Below are positions 56,259 through 64,000 of a DNA stretch of 64,000 bases, one piece after another (position 1 is the first letter of the stretch; each line of letters opens with the position of its first letter). Source of the DNA: Aerococcus sanguinicola (GTDB lineage: Bacteria > Bacillota > Bacilli > Lactobacillales > Aerococcaceae); assembly GCF_001543145.1 (NCBI RefSeq), contig NZ_CP014160.1:1302001-1366000 (forward strand), in the 5' to 3' direction. The notes under the pieces are model-generated. The model had not been told where the DNA came from and searched no databases. It saw only the letters and a program-made list of their open reading frames with translations. The position numbers and the translations under genes are program-made.

Positions 56259-57053
56259 CTAAAGGCCTAAGTCCTTCATCTCTTCTGGACGGGCAATCTC
56301 ATTAGGGTCAACGATTTGATAGCCTTGGTCCTTCAAACCCTGAATGATAGCAGGCAGGGCTTCAGCTGTCCATTGGGTATCGTGCATGAGGATATTAGCG
56401 CCCGGCTGTAAGAATTCTGATTCTAAGGTTTGCTTGGTGAGGGCCTCAGCGTCCTGGTAGTCGGCCACCCAGTCATAGCCAAAGGACCAGTTCATCGCTA
56501 GCATGCCGAATTCTTCCATAAGGCCGTCTAAAGCTGCGTTAGTGGATCCAAAAGGTGGACGGAAGAAGTAAACTTTGTCCCCGGTGACCCCTTCAACAGC
56601 CTCGTTGGTCGCTTGGATCTCTTCACGGGTCTGTTCTGCCGTCAGGTCGTTGAGGTTAGCATGGGTTTGGGTATGGTTACCGATCACATGGCCCTTGTCA
56701 GCAATCGCTTTAATTGCGTCCCGGCCTTCCTGATCTTCCAGGTACATGCCGTTAGCGAAGAAGAGACCTTTGACGCCGGCATCTTCCAAGTGCTTAGCAA
56801 TGGTCGGTGCATTACTGGTCGGAAGGGGGCGGGGCACATCGTCAAAGGTCAAGAGGACGACATTAGGATTAGCATCACCGATCGGCCGCACGCTATAAGT
56901 GGCGGGGTCGATATAGTATTTAGGGGCTTGCCTTTCCGTTTGGGCCTCGTTCTTAGCATAGGGTTGGTCCGTTTCCGCTTCGCTTTCCTGCTTGCAGCCA
57001 AAGAGGCAGAGGGCTAGGAGAGCCAGCAGGGCCAAAAAGTTTCGTTTTTTCAT
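56259..57053 (-). CDS. Polysaccharide deacetylase lipoprotein (NodB domain)
   Basis: A 264-residue protein with a lipoprotein signal ending LFGC and a NodB deacetylase domain (about 60-255). The metal Asp motif reads TFDDVP, where TFDDGP is usual. The two metal histidines are in GNHTQTH, RPPFG is present, and the late catalytic His is in LMHDT. It probably removes acetyl groups from GlcNAc or MurNAc in the wall, which protects against lysozyme. The start is placed at the ATG whose codon ends at 57053, eight bases after GGAGGAG. A longer frame from 57200 would overlap the divergent regulator. Confidence 0.87.
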   Translation of the reverse strand: MKKRNFLALLALLALCLFGCKQESEAETDQPYAKNEAQTERQAPKYYIDPATYSVRPIGDANPNVVLLTFDDVPRPLPTSNAPTIAKHLEDAGVKGLFFANGMYLEDQEGRDAIKAIADKGHVIGNHTQTHANLNDLTAEQTREEIQATNEAVEGVTGDKVYFFRPPFGSTNAALDGLMEEFGMLAMNWSFGYDWVADYQDAEALTKQTLESEFLQPGANILMHDTQWTAEALPAIIQGLKDQGYQIVDPNEIARPEEMKDLGL

Positions 57054-57198
57054 AAATTTTCTCCTCCAGAGCATATTCCAACTTGATTCGAGTAAAAGCC
57101 GGATCAAAGTGTGGTAAAATGTAGGTATCCAATAAGAGATGGCCCAAATGACCATCCAAATTGTAAGTCTATCATACCATAAAGGAGGAAGTCTGCAC

Positions 57199-57693
57199 AT
57201 GGATCACAAGAAGCAATACCGTCTTCTTCGTTACATTGAAGACGATGCCCATATTTCTCATAAGGCACTCGCCAATGCGTTGGAAGAAGATGTGGAAACT
57301 GTATCAGCTACCATTGCGGAATTAGAAGAGTTAGGTATTATTTCTGGCTATAAGACCATGATTAACTGGGATGCCACAGAAAGTGACTATGTTTCAGCGA
57401 TGATTGAAGTTTCGGTTAATTTACACAAGGGAGCCTCTTATGAAGAAGTGGCGGAAATGATGTACCGCTTCAAGGAAGTGGAAGCCCTCTACTTAACCAG
57501 CGGGGCCTACGATTATATGCTCTTAACCAAGCGGGCACCTATGCAACAAATTTCACGCTTTGTTAATAAGTTGGCCTCAATCGATGAGGTTTCCGGTACG
57601 GCGACCCATATCGTGATGAACCGCTACAAGGACCATGGCACCATCTTTGAGAGTAAGTTAAAAGATGGGGAACGGTTGGTGATCTCTCAATGA
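57199..57693 (+). CDS. Lrp/AsnC-family transcriptional regulator
   Basis: A 164-residue regulator with an N-terminal helix-turn-helix (HISHKALANALEEDVETVS) and a C-terminal RAM domain that normally binds an amino acid (TSGAYDYMLLTK region). The stop overlaps the start of an aminotransferase gene (ATGA), so it probably regulates or senses amino acids handled by that enzyme. AAAGGAGG precedes ATG 57199. An extended -10 (TGG-TAAAAT, 57112-57120) lies upstream; upstream in-frame codons are rejected. Confidence 0.88.
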   Translation: MDHKKQYRLLRYIEDDAHISHKALANALEEDVETVSATIAELEELGIISGYKTMINWDATESDYVSAMIEVSVNLHKGASYEEVAEMMYRFKEVEALYLTSGAYDYMLLTKRAPMQQISRFVNKLASIDEVSGTATHIVMNRYKDHGTIFESKLKDGERLVISQ

Positions 57694-58865
57694 CAAAAAG
57701 CCTCAACCAAACCGTCCTTGATATGGCACCTTCTGGTATTCGTCGCTTCTTCAATGTCGCGAATGAAGTGCTAGGGGTCATTTCACTAGGTGTTGGGGAG
57801 CCAGACTTCGATACGCCTTGGACGGTCCGCCAAGCGGCCATTAAGAGCCTGCGCCAAGGTCGGACCTTCTATACGGCTAATGCAGGTCTGATCGAACTGC
57901 GCAAAGAAATTGCCAAATACATTGACCGCCACTACGGCCTCCACTATGATCCAGAAGAGGAACAGATCGTCACGATTGGTGGGAGTGAAGCCATTGACTT
58001 GGCCTGCCGGGTTCTGATTAATCCAGGTGACGAGGTTATCGTCATGGATCCTAGCTATGTCTCCTATCTGCCTTCTGTCCAACTGGCTGGTGGGGTGCCT
58101 GTGCCTGTTCGCTTGAAGGCAGAGGACAAGTTCGTTATGCAAGCCGAGCAACTTGAAGCAGCCATTACGGATAAGACCAAGGCCATTATCTTAAACTATC
58201 CGAACAACCCAACTGGGGCGGTCTGCTTAAGAGAGGACATTGAAGCCCTGGCTCAAGTGATTAAGGATCACGATCTCTATTGCATTACTGATGAAATCTA
58301 TTCTGAGATTTGGTATGCCGATGAGCCTTATACCTCGATCGCCTCGATTCCGGGTATGAAGGAGCGGACTGTTTATATCAATGGCTTTGCTAAGGCCTTC
58401 TCTATGACGGGTTGGCGCTTGGGCTATGTCTGCGCTCCTAAAGAAATCACGGAACAGATGCTCAAGGTCCACCAATACACCATCATGGCAGCACCAACCA
58501 CTTCGCAATATGCGGGGATTACCGCTCTCAAGGAGTGCGATGATGAGGTTGCCGATATGCGGGATGATTACTTGGAACGGCGTAACTTCCTTATGAGTCG
58601 CTATCGTGAAATAGGCCTACCTTGCTTCGTACCAGAAGGGGCCTTCTACACCTTCCCAGACATTCGCGAATTCGGCATGACCAGTGAAGAATTTGCCCTA
58701 GAACTCTTGGATCGAGAGAAAGTCGCAGTGGTTCCTGGTTCTGCCTTCGGTGAATCAGGCGACGGCTTCTTACGGATTTCCTATGCTTATTCCATTAAAG
58801 AGCTCGAACGGGCGATGGATAAGATTGAAAACTTTGTTAAAGAATTGCGCGCTGAAAAAGCATAA
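57690..58865 (+). CDS. Class I/II PLP-dependent aminotransferase
   Basis: A 391-residue fold-type I aminotransferase. The PLP lysine is in INGFAKAFSMTGWRLGY, the substrate-carboxylate Arg is in FLRISYAYS, and LNYPNNPTGAV and TDEIYSEI hold the cofactor Asn and Asp. It resembles AspC/PatA-like enzymes. The coupled Lrp regulator recalls the Lrp-aminotransferase pairs of other Firmicutes used for alanine or aromatic amino acids. Substrate is not resolved. A family B element follows 31 bases after its stop. Confidence 0.87.
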   Translation: MTKSLNQTVLDMAPSGIRRFFNVANEVLGVISLGVGEPDFDTPWTVRQAAIKSLRQGRTFYTANAGLIELRKEIAKYIDRHYGLHYDPEEEQIVTIGGSEAIDLACRVLINPGDEVIVMDPSYVSYLPSVQLAGGVPVPVRLKAEDKFVMQAEQLEAAITDKTKAIILNYPNNPTGAVCLREDIEALAQVIKDHDLYCITDEIYSEIWYADEPYTSIASIPGMKERTVYINGFAKAFSMTGWRLGYVCAPKEITEQMLKVHQYTIMAAPTTSQYAGITALKECDDEVADMRDDYLERRNFLMSRYREIGLPCFVPEGAFYTFPDIREFGMTSEEFALELLDREKVAVVPGSAFGESGDGFLRISYAYSIKELERAMDKIENFVKELRAEKA

Positions 58866-58896
58866 TACAACTAGTTTTTTACCACATTGTGCTGAC

Positions 58897-59071
58897 GAGC
58901 ATCCGTTTCGCTTTTGAATTTGATCGTTAAAGAGCCATGGCACCGGTTCGAGCCAAGGTCTCTCACCTAGCGAGCTTCAAAGGGCTAGTAACGGCTTACG
59001 CCGACTATCCCTAATTCACATCGCTTGCTGTTTCATGGCTAACGATCAAATTCAAAGCTCCACTCCTGCTC
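58897..59071 (+). repeat. Family B long-stem element, copy 2
   Basis: A 175-base unit from GAGCA to TGCTC. The perfect 17-base inverted repeat TTTGAATTTGATCGTTA (58913-58929) pairs with 59040-59056, and the inner AGCCATG/CATGGCT extends the stem past a small bulge. The loop region holds a CTAGC/GCTAG hairpin. It lies downstream of the aminotransferase gene. The remainder of 58866-59329 holds a terminator and a promoter. Confidence 0.88.
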
Positions 59072-59148
59072 ACAAGTAACTAGTATAAAAAGTGTTTACT
59101 AATTACTAGTCACCAACAAAAAAGCATAGAGCCAATAAAAATAATTAC

Positions 59149-59214
59149 CATGCCAAGTGAGGCAAATCCATATCTAGTCGAGATCTGGAGCCTTGTCTTG
59201 GCATGTTTTTTTTT
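59149..59214 (+). terminator. Composite terminator (possible small RNA end)
   Basis: Four stacked stems: CATGCCAAG/CTTGGCATG (59149-59157, 59197-59205), AGGC/GCCT, TCCA/TGGA and ATCT/AGAT. Nine T residues follow at 59206-59214. It is 284 bases beyond the aminotransferase stop, so the family B element would be inside the transcript. Confidence 0.85.
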
Positions 59215-59293
59215 AGTTCAGAGGCAAGGGTTAAAGAAAAATTTTAGTTTTGATGGTATCTGAGTGTGAGCGCCTCGTGTCTTGCCCGGCCCG

Positions 59294-59302
59294 TGCTATA
59301 AT
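59294..59302 (+). promoter_or_regulatory. Extended -10 promoter of the lipase-like gene
   Basis: TGC followed by consensus TATAAT (59297-59302) with no clear -35, 28 bases before the start codon. Confidence 0.65.
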
Positions 59303-59329
59303 AGAGCCAAGCTTTAAGGAGGTGTCTGA

Positions 59330-61066
59330 ATGCGTTTAGTGGATTATATTGCGGCCTATAGTGACCAGACTTTCGATGACATGCCCCTCAATGAAGTTGA
59401 TATTGCAGCTCTAACGGAATTGTCTAACTTAGAGATGGATGACTTGGTGCCAGCTGATCTGACGGGCGAAAGCTGGGTGACCCTAGCCCAGGTTCAAGTT
59501 TGGGTCGCTAAGACCTACCAGGCGAATGTGCGAGATATCTGGAGCTATATTAGTCAGGGGCGCCATGACGTCCTCGACGCCTTGGTGGAGACCGAACGCT
59601 TTCGCCAAGTCCGCCTCTATGGCTTTCGAAGTCTCTTAGACCAAGAAAAGGGCGTGCAGTTTGCGGCTCTAATGGTTGAGCTTCCGGGCTATAAGAAATT
59701 AGTCATCTTTCGTGGGACGGATAATCATATCGTCGGCTGGCAGGAGAATTTCATGCTGGCTTACCGCAAGACCATGCCCTCCCAAAAGGCAGCTGGCCGC
59801 TATTTGGCGGAAGTTCTGGACCAGGATGATCAAGATCAGGTCATCATCGCCGGACATTCCAAAGGTGGCAACCTAGCCTTGGCGGCGGCTATCCAACAAT
59901 CAGCTACAGACCAGGAATTGATTGAAGGAATCTATGTCCTAGACTCGCCTGGTTTCTACGAGGAAACTTTTGAGCAAGTAGGCTTTAGACGGATTCAGTC
60001 TAAGGTCTATGAGTACCTGCCGGAAGATTCCTTGATTGGGATTATTCTCCACACAGCGACTGCACCAATGATTATTAAGAGTGGTGGAATCTCTCTCCTC
60101 CAACATTTTATCCAACTGTGGGAGATCGAAGGCAAACAGTTTAAACGGGTAGAATCGACCACTGTGACCAGTCAGCTGAGCCAAGAAACCCTTAATATTT
60201 GGATGAAATGGCACGGGCCAGAGGAAATTGAATTATTGCTGACGCTTTTATTCGATGCACTCTATAATACGGGGGTCCTCCGCCTCACCGATATTTCGGA
60301 ACACTTCCGCACCTTTATCAACCGCCTCTATTCAGAGGCTCGAAAGTTAGAGCCCGAGGAACGCCGCTTTATGGTGAAGGCTATCAATGATTTGTTACTC
60401 ATTTGGGAGGACCTCCACCAGGACCGGCTCTACCAAGTCCAAAGCCGCCACAAACCCCTGTCGCTTTCAGCTGAGGTCTACTTACGGCTCAACCGACTCA
60501 ATAGGGACCAGTCTTTGGCTAGTGTTTTGATTGGCTGTGTTTTAATAATGATGGGCGTCTTTCTCTTTTTAGAACCGGATAAGGACCTGCATATCTTTGC
60601 TGTAGCCTTTCTCTTAGGAACGGCCCTATCAGGCATTTGGGACCTTCGCCATTTCTATCAGGCAGGCCGCAAGCACCTCCACTACGGCAACCTACTGACA
60701 GGCTGTTTTTCTATCTTGACCTGTATCTGGGGGATCTATGACTATAGCCAGGGCAGCCAGCAAATCTTTCCCTATGTCCTAGGGGGCTGGATGCTCGGGA
60801 TGGGCTTGGTTCGTGCCTATCAATTCTTCCGCCTCCGCTACGAAGATTCGCCGGTTCCAATCTGGGGGAGCCTTTTATCTCTGGCGGGAATTCTTTTGGG
60901 CGTACTCCTCGTCGGCCACCCTGATTTTAGCCTTTATCTTCCTGACCTCCTCGCTTTGGCCTTTATCGTTCAGGGCATCCAGATGATTGTCAGCTACTTA
61001 ATCTATCGTAAGGAGAGTGACCTCTACCGCTTCATTGACCAAGCCAAGCATGAGCATATGGATTGA
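59330..61066 (+). CDS. DUF2974/Mbeg1-like hydrolase fused to a six-helix membrane domain
   Basis: A 578-residue two-part protein. Residues 1-385 resemble the DUF2974 alpha/beta hydrolases: nucleophile Ser177 lies in IIAGHSKGGN, the following strand gives YVLDSPGF, and FRGTDNHIVGWQENF precedes. Residues from about 395 to 565 contain six hydrophobic helices in three similar pairs, resembling HdeD/DUF308-type membrane domains. Together this suggests a membrane-tethered esterase or lipase facing the cytoplasm. The fusion is the unusual part. A ribosome site (AGGAGGT) precedes ATG 59330. Confidence 0.72.
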   Translation: MRLVDYIAAYSDQTFDDMPLNEVDIAALTELSNLEMDDLVPADLTGESWVTLAQVQVWVAKTYQANVRDIWSYISQGRHDVLDALVETERFRQVRLYGFRSLLDQEKGVQFAALMVELPGYKKLVIFRGTDNHIVGWQENFMLAYRKTMPSQKAAGRYLAEVLDQDDQDQVIIAGHSKGGNLALAAAIQQSATDQELIEGIYVLDSPGFYEETFEQVGFRRIQSKVYEYLPEDSLIGIILHTATAPMIIKSGGISLLQHFIQLWEIEGKQFKRVESTTVTSQLSQETLNIWMKWHGPEEIELLLTLLFDALYNTGVLRLTDISEHFRTFINRLYSEARKLEPEERRFMVKAINDLLLIWEDLHQDRLYQVQSRHKPLSLSAEVYLRLNRLNRDQSLASVLIGCVLIMMGVFLFLEPDKDLHIFAVAFLLGTALSGIWDLRHFYQAGRKHLHYGNLLTGCFSILTCIWGIYDYSQGSQQIFPYVLGGWMLGMGLVRAYQFFRLRYEDSPVPIWGSLLSLAGILLGVLLVGHPDFSLYLPDLLALAFIVQGIQMIVSYLIYRKESDLYRFIDQAKHEHMD

Positions 61067-61118
61067 GTCGACCTGGGATTCATGATAGCTTAGAGCTAAA
61101 ATGATGGGAGGGCTTATG

Positions 61119-62066
61119 ATGTGTACAGGGATTCAGATGACTTATGACCAAGGGGTGGTGGTCGGCCGGACTATGGATGTGGAAGGGCCAGTGCCTTGGA
61201 ATATTATCTACCAGCCAGCTGACTATCCTGCCGCCGATGACCTCTACCAGGGAGGGACTTACTGTGGTCCTTACCGTCGTTTGGGGATTGGCTTTAGGGA
61301 CTTGGACCCTCTCAAAGAAGGCGTCAATGACCAGGGGCTCATCGGTATCACCAATGAATTTGTCGGCCCCAAGGCGCGCTTCGCTAAAGCTCCCCAGCCG
61401 GGCAAGAAGAACCTGTCGAGCTATCACTTCTTGACTTATGCCCTGGCCAACTATGCCTCCCTTGCGGAAATCCTTGATGACCTGGATCAGCTCTGCCTAG
61501 CCAACCATGATCGTGAGGGACAGGCGGTCATCTGCCCCGACTTCCATTATATGTTCACAGATGCCAGCCAGGCTTGCCTGGTCCTAGAGCCTGACCGCGG
61601 CCGTTTAATTGCCACTCTCAATCCTTACGGGGTGATGACCAACTCACCCGATATTGATAAGCATTTTAAGTCCTTAGAAAAGACTCTAGCAGGGGATGAC
61701 TTGCGAGCTTTCAATGCTGCCAAGGACCTACCAGGGGGCTATGATCCCAAGTCACGTTTTATTAAGGCCTATTATCTGAAGGCAATGACGCCTCCAATCC
61801 AGGAAGAGGGCCAGGCACAAGCAGCTGCCTTTGACGTCCTGTCTGCCTTTACCCTTCCCCGTGGTTTTATCCGACCGGGTGCTCGGAGCGAGGGAACCTT
61901 TACCCGCTATAGTTCTGTCTATGCCAGCCAGAGCCAGACCCTAACCGTTCGTTCCGGGACCAATCCCTTGCCTTACCAGCTGAGTCTCAAGGAGCTCGCC
62001 CAAGCAAGCGACCGCCGCGCCTTCTTCCTCCCCGACCACTTCCAGGCTTCTTCTTTAGAAATCTAG
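61119..62066 (+). CDS. Linear-amide C-N hydrolase (choloylglycine hydrolase / penicillin V acylase family)
   Basis: A 315-residue Ntn-hydrolase. The start is set at ATG 61119 so that Cys2 becomes the N-terminal nucleophile after Met removal, the rule in this family. GGGAGG lies six bases upstream. VVVGRTMDVEG supplies the next conserved Arg and Asp, and GITNEF, then PYGVMTNSP, are family markers. It may cleave conjugated bile salts, penicillin V or N-acyl homoserine-like amides; the substrate cannot be told from sequence alone. Confidence 0.85.
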   Translation: MCTGIQMTYDQGVVVGRTMDVEGPVPWNIIYQPADYPAADDLYQGGTYCGPYRRLGIGFRDLDPLKEGVNDQGLIGITNEFVGPKARFAKAPQPGKKNLSSYHFLTYALANYASLAEILDDLDQLCLANHDREGQAVICPDFHYMFTDASQACLVLEPDRGRLIATLNPYGVMTNSPDIDKHFKSLEKTLAGDDLRAFNAAKDLPGGYDPKSRFIKAYYLKAMTPPIQEEGQAQAAAFDVLSAFTLPRGFIRPGARSEGTFTRYSSVYASQSQTLTVRSGTNPLPYQLSLKELAQASDRRAFFLPDHFQASSLEI

Positions 62067-62074
62067 AAACTAAA

Positions 62075-62108
62075 AAAGCCAACTCCTATTTTACGGAGAG
62101 TTGGCTTT
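62075..62108. terminator. Bidirectional terminator overlapping the end of the acyltransferase-like gene
   Basis: AAAGCCAACTC and GAGTTGGCTTT (62075-62085, 62098-62108) form a perfect 11-base stem. Each strand has a T-rich tail, and the element overlaps the stop codon of the minus-strand gene. Confidence 0.88.
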
Positions 62109-62814
62109 CGTTTTCTTCAAGCTGTTCAAGGGAAGGATCGGCCAGGCGGTTGAGTTCGTCTTGGAGGGCCTGGGCCATCAATTCCCGCTCCTTGCGAAAT
62201 TTCATCCGACCAGTGAAGCGTAGGGGGCGGCCAATTTCAAATTCTTGTTTGTGCTTATTGGCGACTAGAGGGATGAATTGGATACGCTGACCATACTTTT
62301 TAAAGTAGAGCTGGTCGATGGTTAGGAAACCCTCATAGAGTTCCCCGATGCTTTGGTCGCTATTTTGATAGTCGATGTCGGGGAAGATCGCGATGGGCTG
62401 GCCAGCTTGGAGACTGGCCACGGATTCTCTGAAAGTCAGGCGGATCTTCTTACTTTGGCGGTAGACAGGGATGGACCGGGCGCTCTTGAGGAAGAAGACA
62501 CTGATCCAGGCGGCTGGCCAGGCCACGCATTTGGCTAGGACTTGGGGCAGGCCAAAACGTTTGTAGAAGGTGTAGGAGCTGAAGTGCTTGTAACAGCTTT
62601 TGAATTGGGTCAGTTTGGCGAAGACCCAAGGCCGCATGAAAACGGGCGTCCAGATCATCAGACGCAAGGGGCCCTTGAGGTTCTCGTGGTGGGAAACGAA
62701 GATGGTCGGCTGATCAAGGTTCGGTAAATCTTCGCCATTAAACTGATACTTAGGCAGGAAGAGGCGGACGACACGCCTCAAAATGCGGAGGCTCCAACCA
62801 AAATGTGCTGCCAT
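62086..62814 (-). CDS. PlsC-like acyltransferase with unusual active-site motif
   Basis: A 242-residue protein with the overall pattern of lysophospholipid acyltransferases: SHHENLKGP in place of the NHxxxxD block, RSIPVYR as the glycerol-3-phosphate-binding block, FPDID in place of FPEGT, then IQFIPLVAN. The Asp of the HX4D catalytic pair is absent from its usual position, so either another residue serves or it is not a standard PlsC. A hydrophobic segment (about 95-112) could bind the membrane. It is convergent with the amidase gene. Confidence 0.7.
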   Translation of the reverse strand: MAAHFGWSLRILRRVVRLFLPKYQFNGEDLPNLDQPTIFVSHHENLKGPLRLMIWTPVFMRPWVFAKLTQFKSCYKHFSSYTFYKRFGLPQVLAKCVAWPAAWISVFFLKSARSIPVYRQSKKIRLTFRESVASLQAGQPIAIFPDIDYQNSDQSIGELYEGFLTIDQLYFKKYGQRIQFIPLVANKHKQEFEIGRPLRFTGRMKFRKERELMAQALQDELNRLADPSLEQLEENESQLSVK

Positions 62815-63013
62815 GAAATCAACTCCTTAACCTAGCTATTGGTCAACTACCAGGAAATCTGGCTATCTCTTAAATAATCGTTAAGACTATTCTATCATAA
62901 GCATAGCCTAGAACCACGTATAAGCCCTTATAAGCTGGCGAAAAATCTTGCACCCAGGCTTTTAATATGCTTAACTGGAAGAAAATATGGGTTATTTATT
63001 TCAAAATTTTGCT

Positions 63014-63188
63014 GAGCATACGTTTCGCTTTTTGAATTTGATTCTTAAAGAGCCATGGCACCGGCTCGAGCCAAGGTCTCTCGCCTAGCGAGCTTCAAAG
63101 GGCTAGTAAGGCTAAAGCCAACTATCCCTAATTCACATCGCTTGCTTAATCATGGCTAAGAATCAACTTCAAAGCTCCACTCCTGCTC
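63014..63188 (+). repeat. Family B long-stem element, copy 3
   Basis: A 175-base unit from GAGCA to TGCTC. The inverted repeat is TTTGAATTTGATTCTTA (63031-63047) with 63157-63173. Relative to copies 1 and 2 two stem positions changed on both arms so that pairing is kept, and one mismatch has appeared. It lies in the 460-base gap between the acyltransferase-like gene and the methyltransferase gene; the gap otherwise holds their upstream regions. Confidence 0.88.
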
Positions 63189-63273
63189 AAGTATACTGAT
63201 TTTTATAATAAGCCATCCAATTATTTATAAAAAATAAACTATAAATTTAAAATCGCAAAGAAGGTGGTTGTTG

Positions 63274-64000
63274 ATGACTAAGAAAAATTATCCGACTGAA
63301 CAACTGGAAGTGGAAGTCAAAGCCCTTGATGACAAGGGAATGGGGCTGGCGACTTATCGCTTTCCCGATACAGACCAGGGTAAGGGACGGAAGTTGAAGC
63401 TCCGCATCCCTAAGGCCTTACCTGGGGACCGGCTCTTGATTACAGTTCCCAATGCTCGGGGACGGCGCCGGGCTTGCTTAACTTATGACCGGATCCTGGA
63501 AGCTGCGCCGAGCCGGATCGGCGGCTATGAACTCGACCAGGCCCAAGTGGGTGGAGCACCGCTCGAATTTATGGCCTATGAGGACCAACTAGCCTTTAAG
63601 CAGGCCATGGCCCAGACCTATCTAGCGGACCAAGGCTTTGACCCAGACCTCGTGGGGGAAGTCTGGGGGATGGAGGATCCCTACCATTACCGCAATAAGA
63701 TTGAACTCAGCTTCTCCAAGGAGGGGGCTTTGGGCTTCTTTGCCCAGGGCGACCAGTATCAGATTGTGGACTGGCAGGACAACCTCCTAGCTCCTGAGAT
63801 CTTCATGAAGCTTAAAGAAGAAATCCAAGCCTGGCAAGAGCACTGGGGTCTGGCTGGCTATGATAAGAAAACCAAGCAAGGCCTCCTGCGTCAATTGCTC
63901 CTCCGTCAAGGCCAGAAGACTGGGGAAGTGATGCTGGCCTTATTCGCCAAGGAAGACAGCAGCCAGTTCCCCGAAGCCGTTGCGGACCTAATCTGGCGGA
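63274..64000 (+). CDS. RlmD/TrmA-family RNA (uracil-5-)methyltransferase, N-terminal part
   Basis: The first 242 residues are in the window and the frame runs off the edge. The order fits the family: a TRAM-like beta-barrel (about 8-75), then a region ending MAYEDQLAFKQ and the catalytic-domain entry YHYRNKIELSFSKEG. In RlmD and Gram-positive RlmCD the segment before QLAFKQ holds cysteines for an iron-sulfur cluster (CGGC type). Here it reads VGGA, so the cluster is apparently missing. Target (23S U747 or U1939) is not determinable. ATG 63274 follows AAGGTGG; TTG 63271 is an alternative. Confidence 0.82.
   Translation, partial: MTKKNYPTEQLEVEVKALDDKGMGLATYRFPDTDQGKGRKLKLRIPKALPGDRLLITVPNARGRRRACLTYDRILEAAPSRIGGYELDQAQVGGAPLEFMAYEDQLAFKQAMAQTYLADQGFDPDLVGEVWGMEDPYHYRNKIELSFSKEGALGFFAQGDQYQIVDWQDNLLAPEIFMKLKEEIQAWQEHWGLAGYDKKTKQGLLRQLLLRQGQKTGEVMLALFAKEDSSQFPEAVADLIWR

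Overview
The window looks like chromosomal DNA of a Gram-positive Lactobacillales bacterium. Aerococcaceae (Aerococcus-like) is my best guess, but this is an inference from gene order and protein character, not a database match. Support comes from strong AGGAGG ribosome sites, sigma-A-type promoters, and typical Firmicutes genes: rapZ-yvcK-whiA, gatCAB, walRKHIJ-htrA, rlmH, pcrA-ligA-camS and cpsBCD-type genes.

Layout. 1-3000: the end of a DegV-like gene, a MutT-type Nudix gene and a cpsB-cpsC-cpsD regulatory trio with no sugar transferases beside it. 3100-7770: pgcA, rapZ, yvcK and whiA. 7950-12600: nfeD/floA membrane-microdomain genes, guaC and an aldehyde dehydrogenase. 12800-21600: an SSB paralogue, a two-component system, an RlmI-type methyltransferase, a flavoprotein and an ABC exporter with a very large FtsX permease. 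22180-26835: a complete branched-chain amino-acid transporter (liv). 26970-38030: a glucosaminidase, a GntR regulator, pcrA-ligA-camS and gatCAB. 38260-42840: a YkvI-like membrane protein, DNA repair enzymes, a 27-residue membrane peptide and a secreted LysM/NlpC-P60 hydrolase. 43065-51921: the wal cell-wall regulon operon with an extra DUF2207 gene, ending at htrA. 52100-55130: a cluster of DnaA-box-like sites, ktrA/trkH and rlmH. 55190-64000: DUF1002, polysaccharide deacetylase, an Lrp regulator with an aminotransferase, a lipase-like fusion, an Ntn amidase, an acyltransferase-like gene and the start of an RNA m5U methyltransferase gene.

The most unusual content lies between genes. Family A is a 113-117 nt element found six times, four of them in an almost gapless array at 28348-28827. 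Each copy can fold into one long rod with the same stem lengths and the same conserved internal loops (GGGTGTGA, TGGAG, TGAA, GAACCC). The stem sequences differ from copy to copy, yet pairing is kept. That is covariation, the mark of a structured nucleic acid. All six copies sit on the same strand as the gene before them, between its stop codon and a terminator. Family B is a separate 175 bp element (three copies, one enlarged) with GAGCA/TGCTC ends and a 17 bp inverted repeat that also shows compensatory changes.

Regulation can be read in places. A perfect WalR box (TGTAAT-N5-TGTTAT) lies just upstream of the -10 of the LysM/NlpC-P60 hydrolase, directly before the walRK operon that should encode its regulator. 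walR has a near-consensus promoter (TTGAAC-17-TATAAT). The livJ-livH gap can fold into a three-way junction, which may help set more binding protein than permease.
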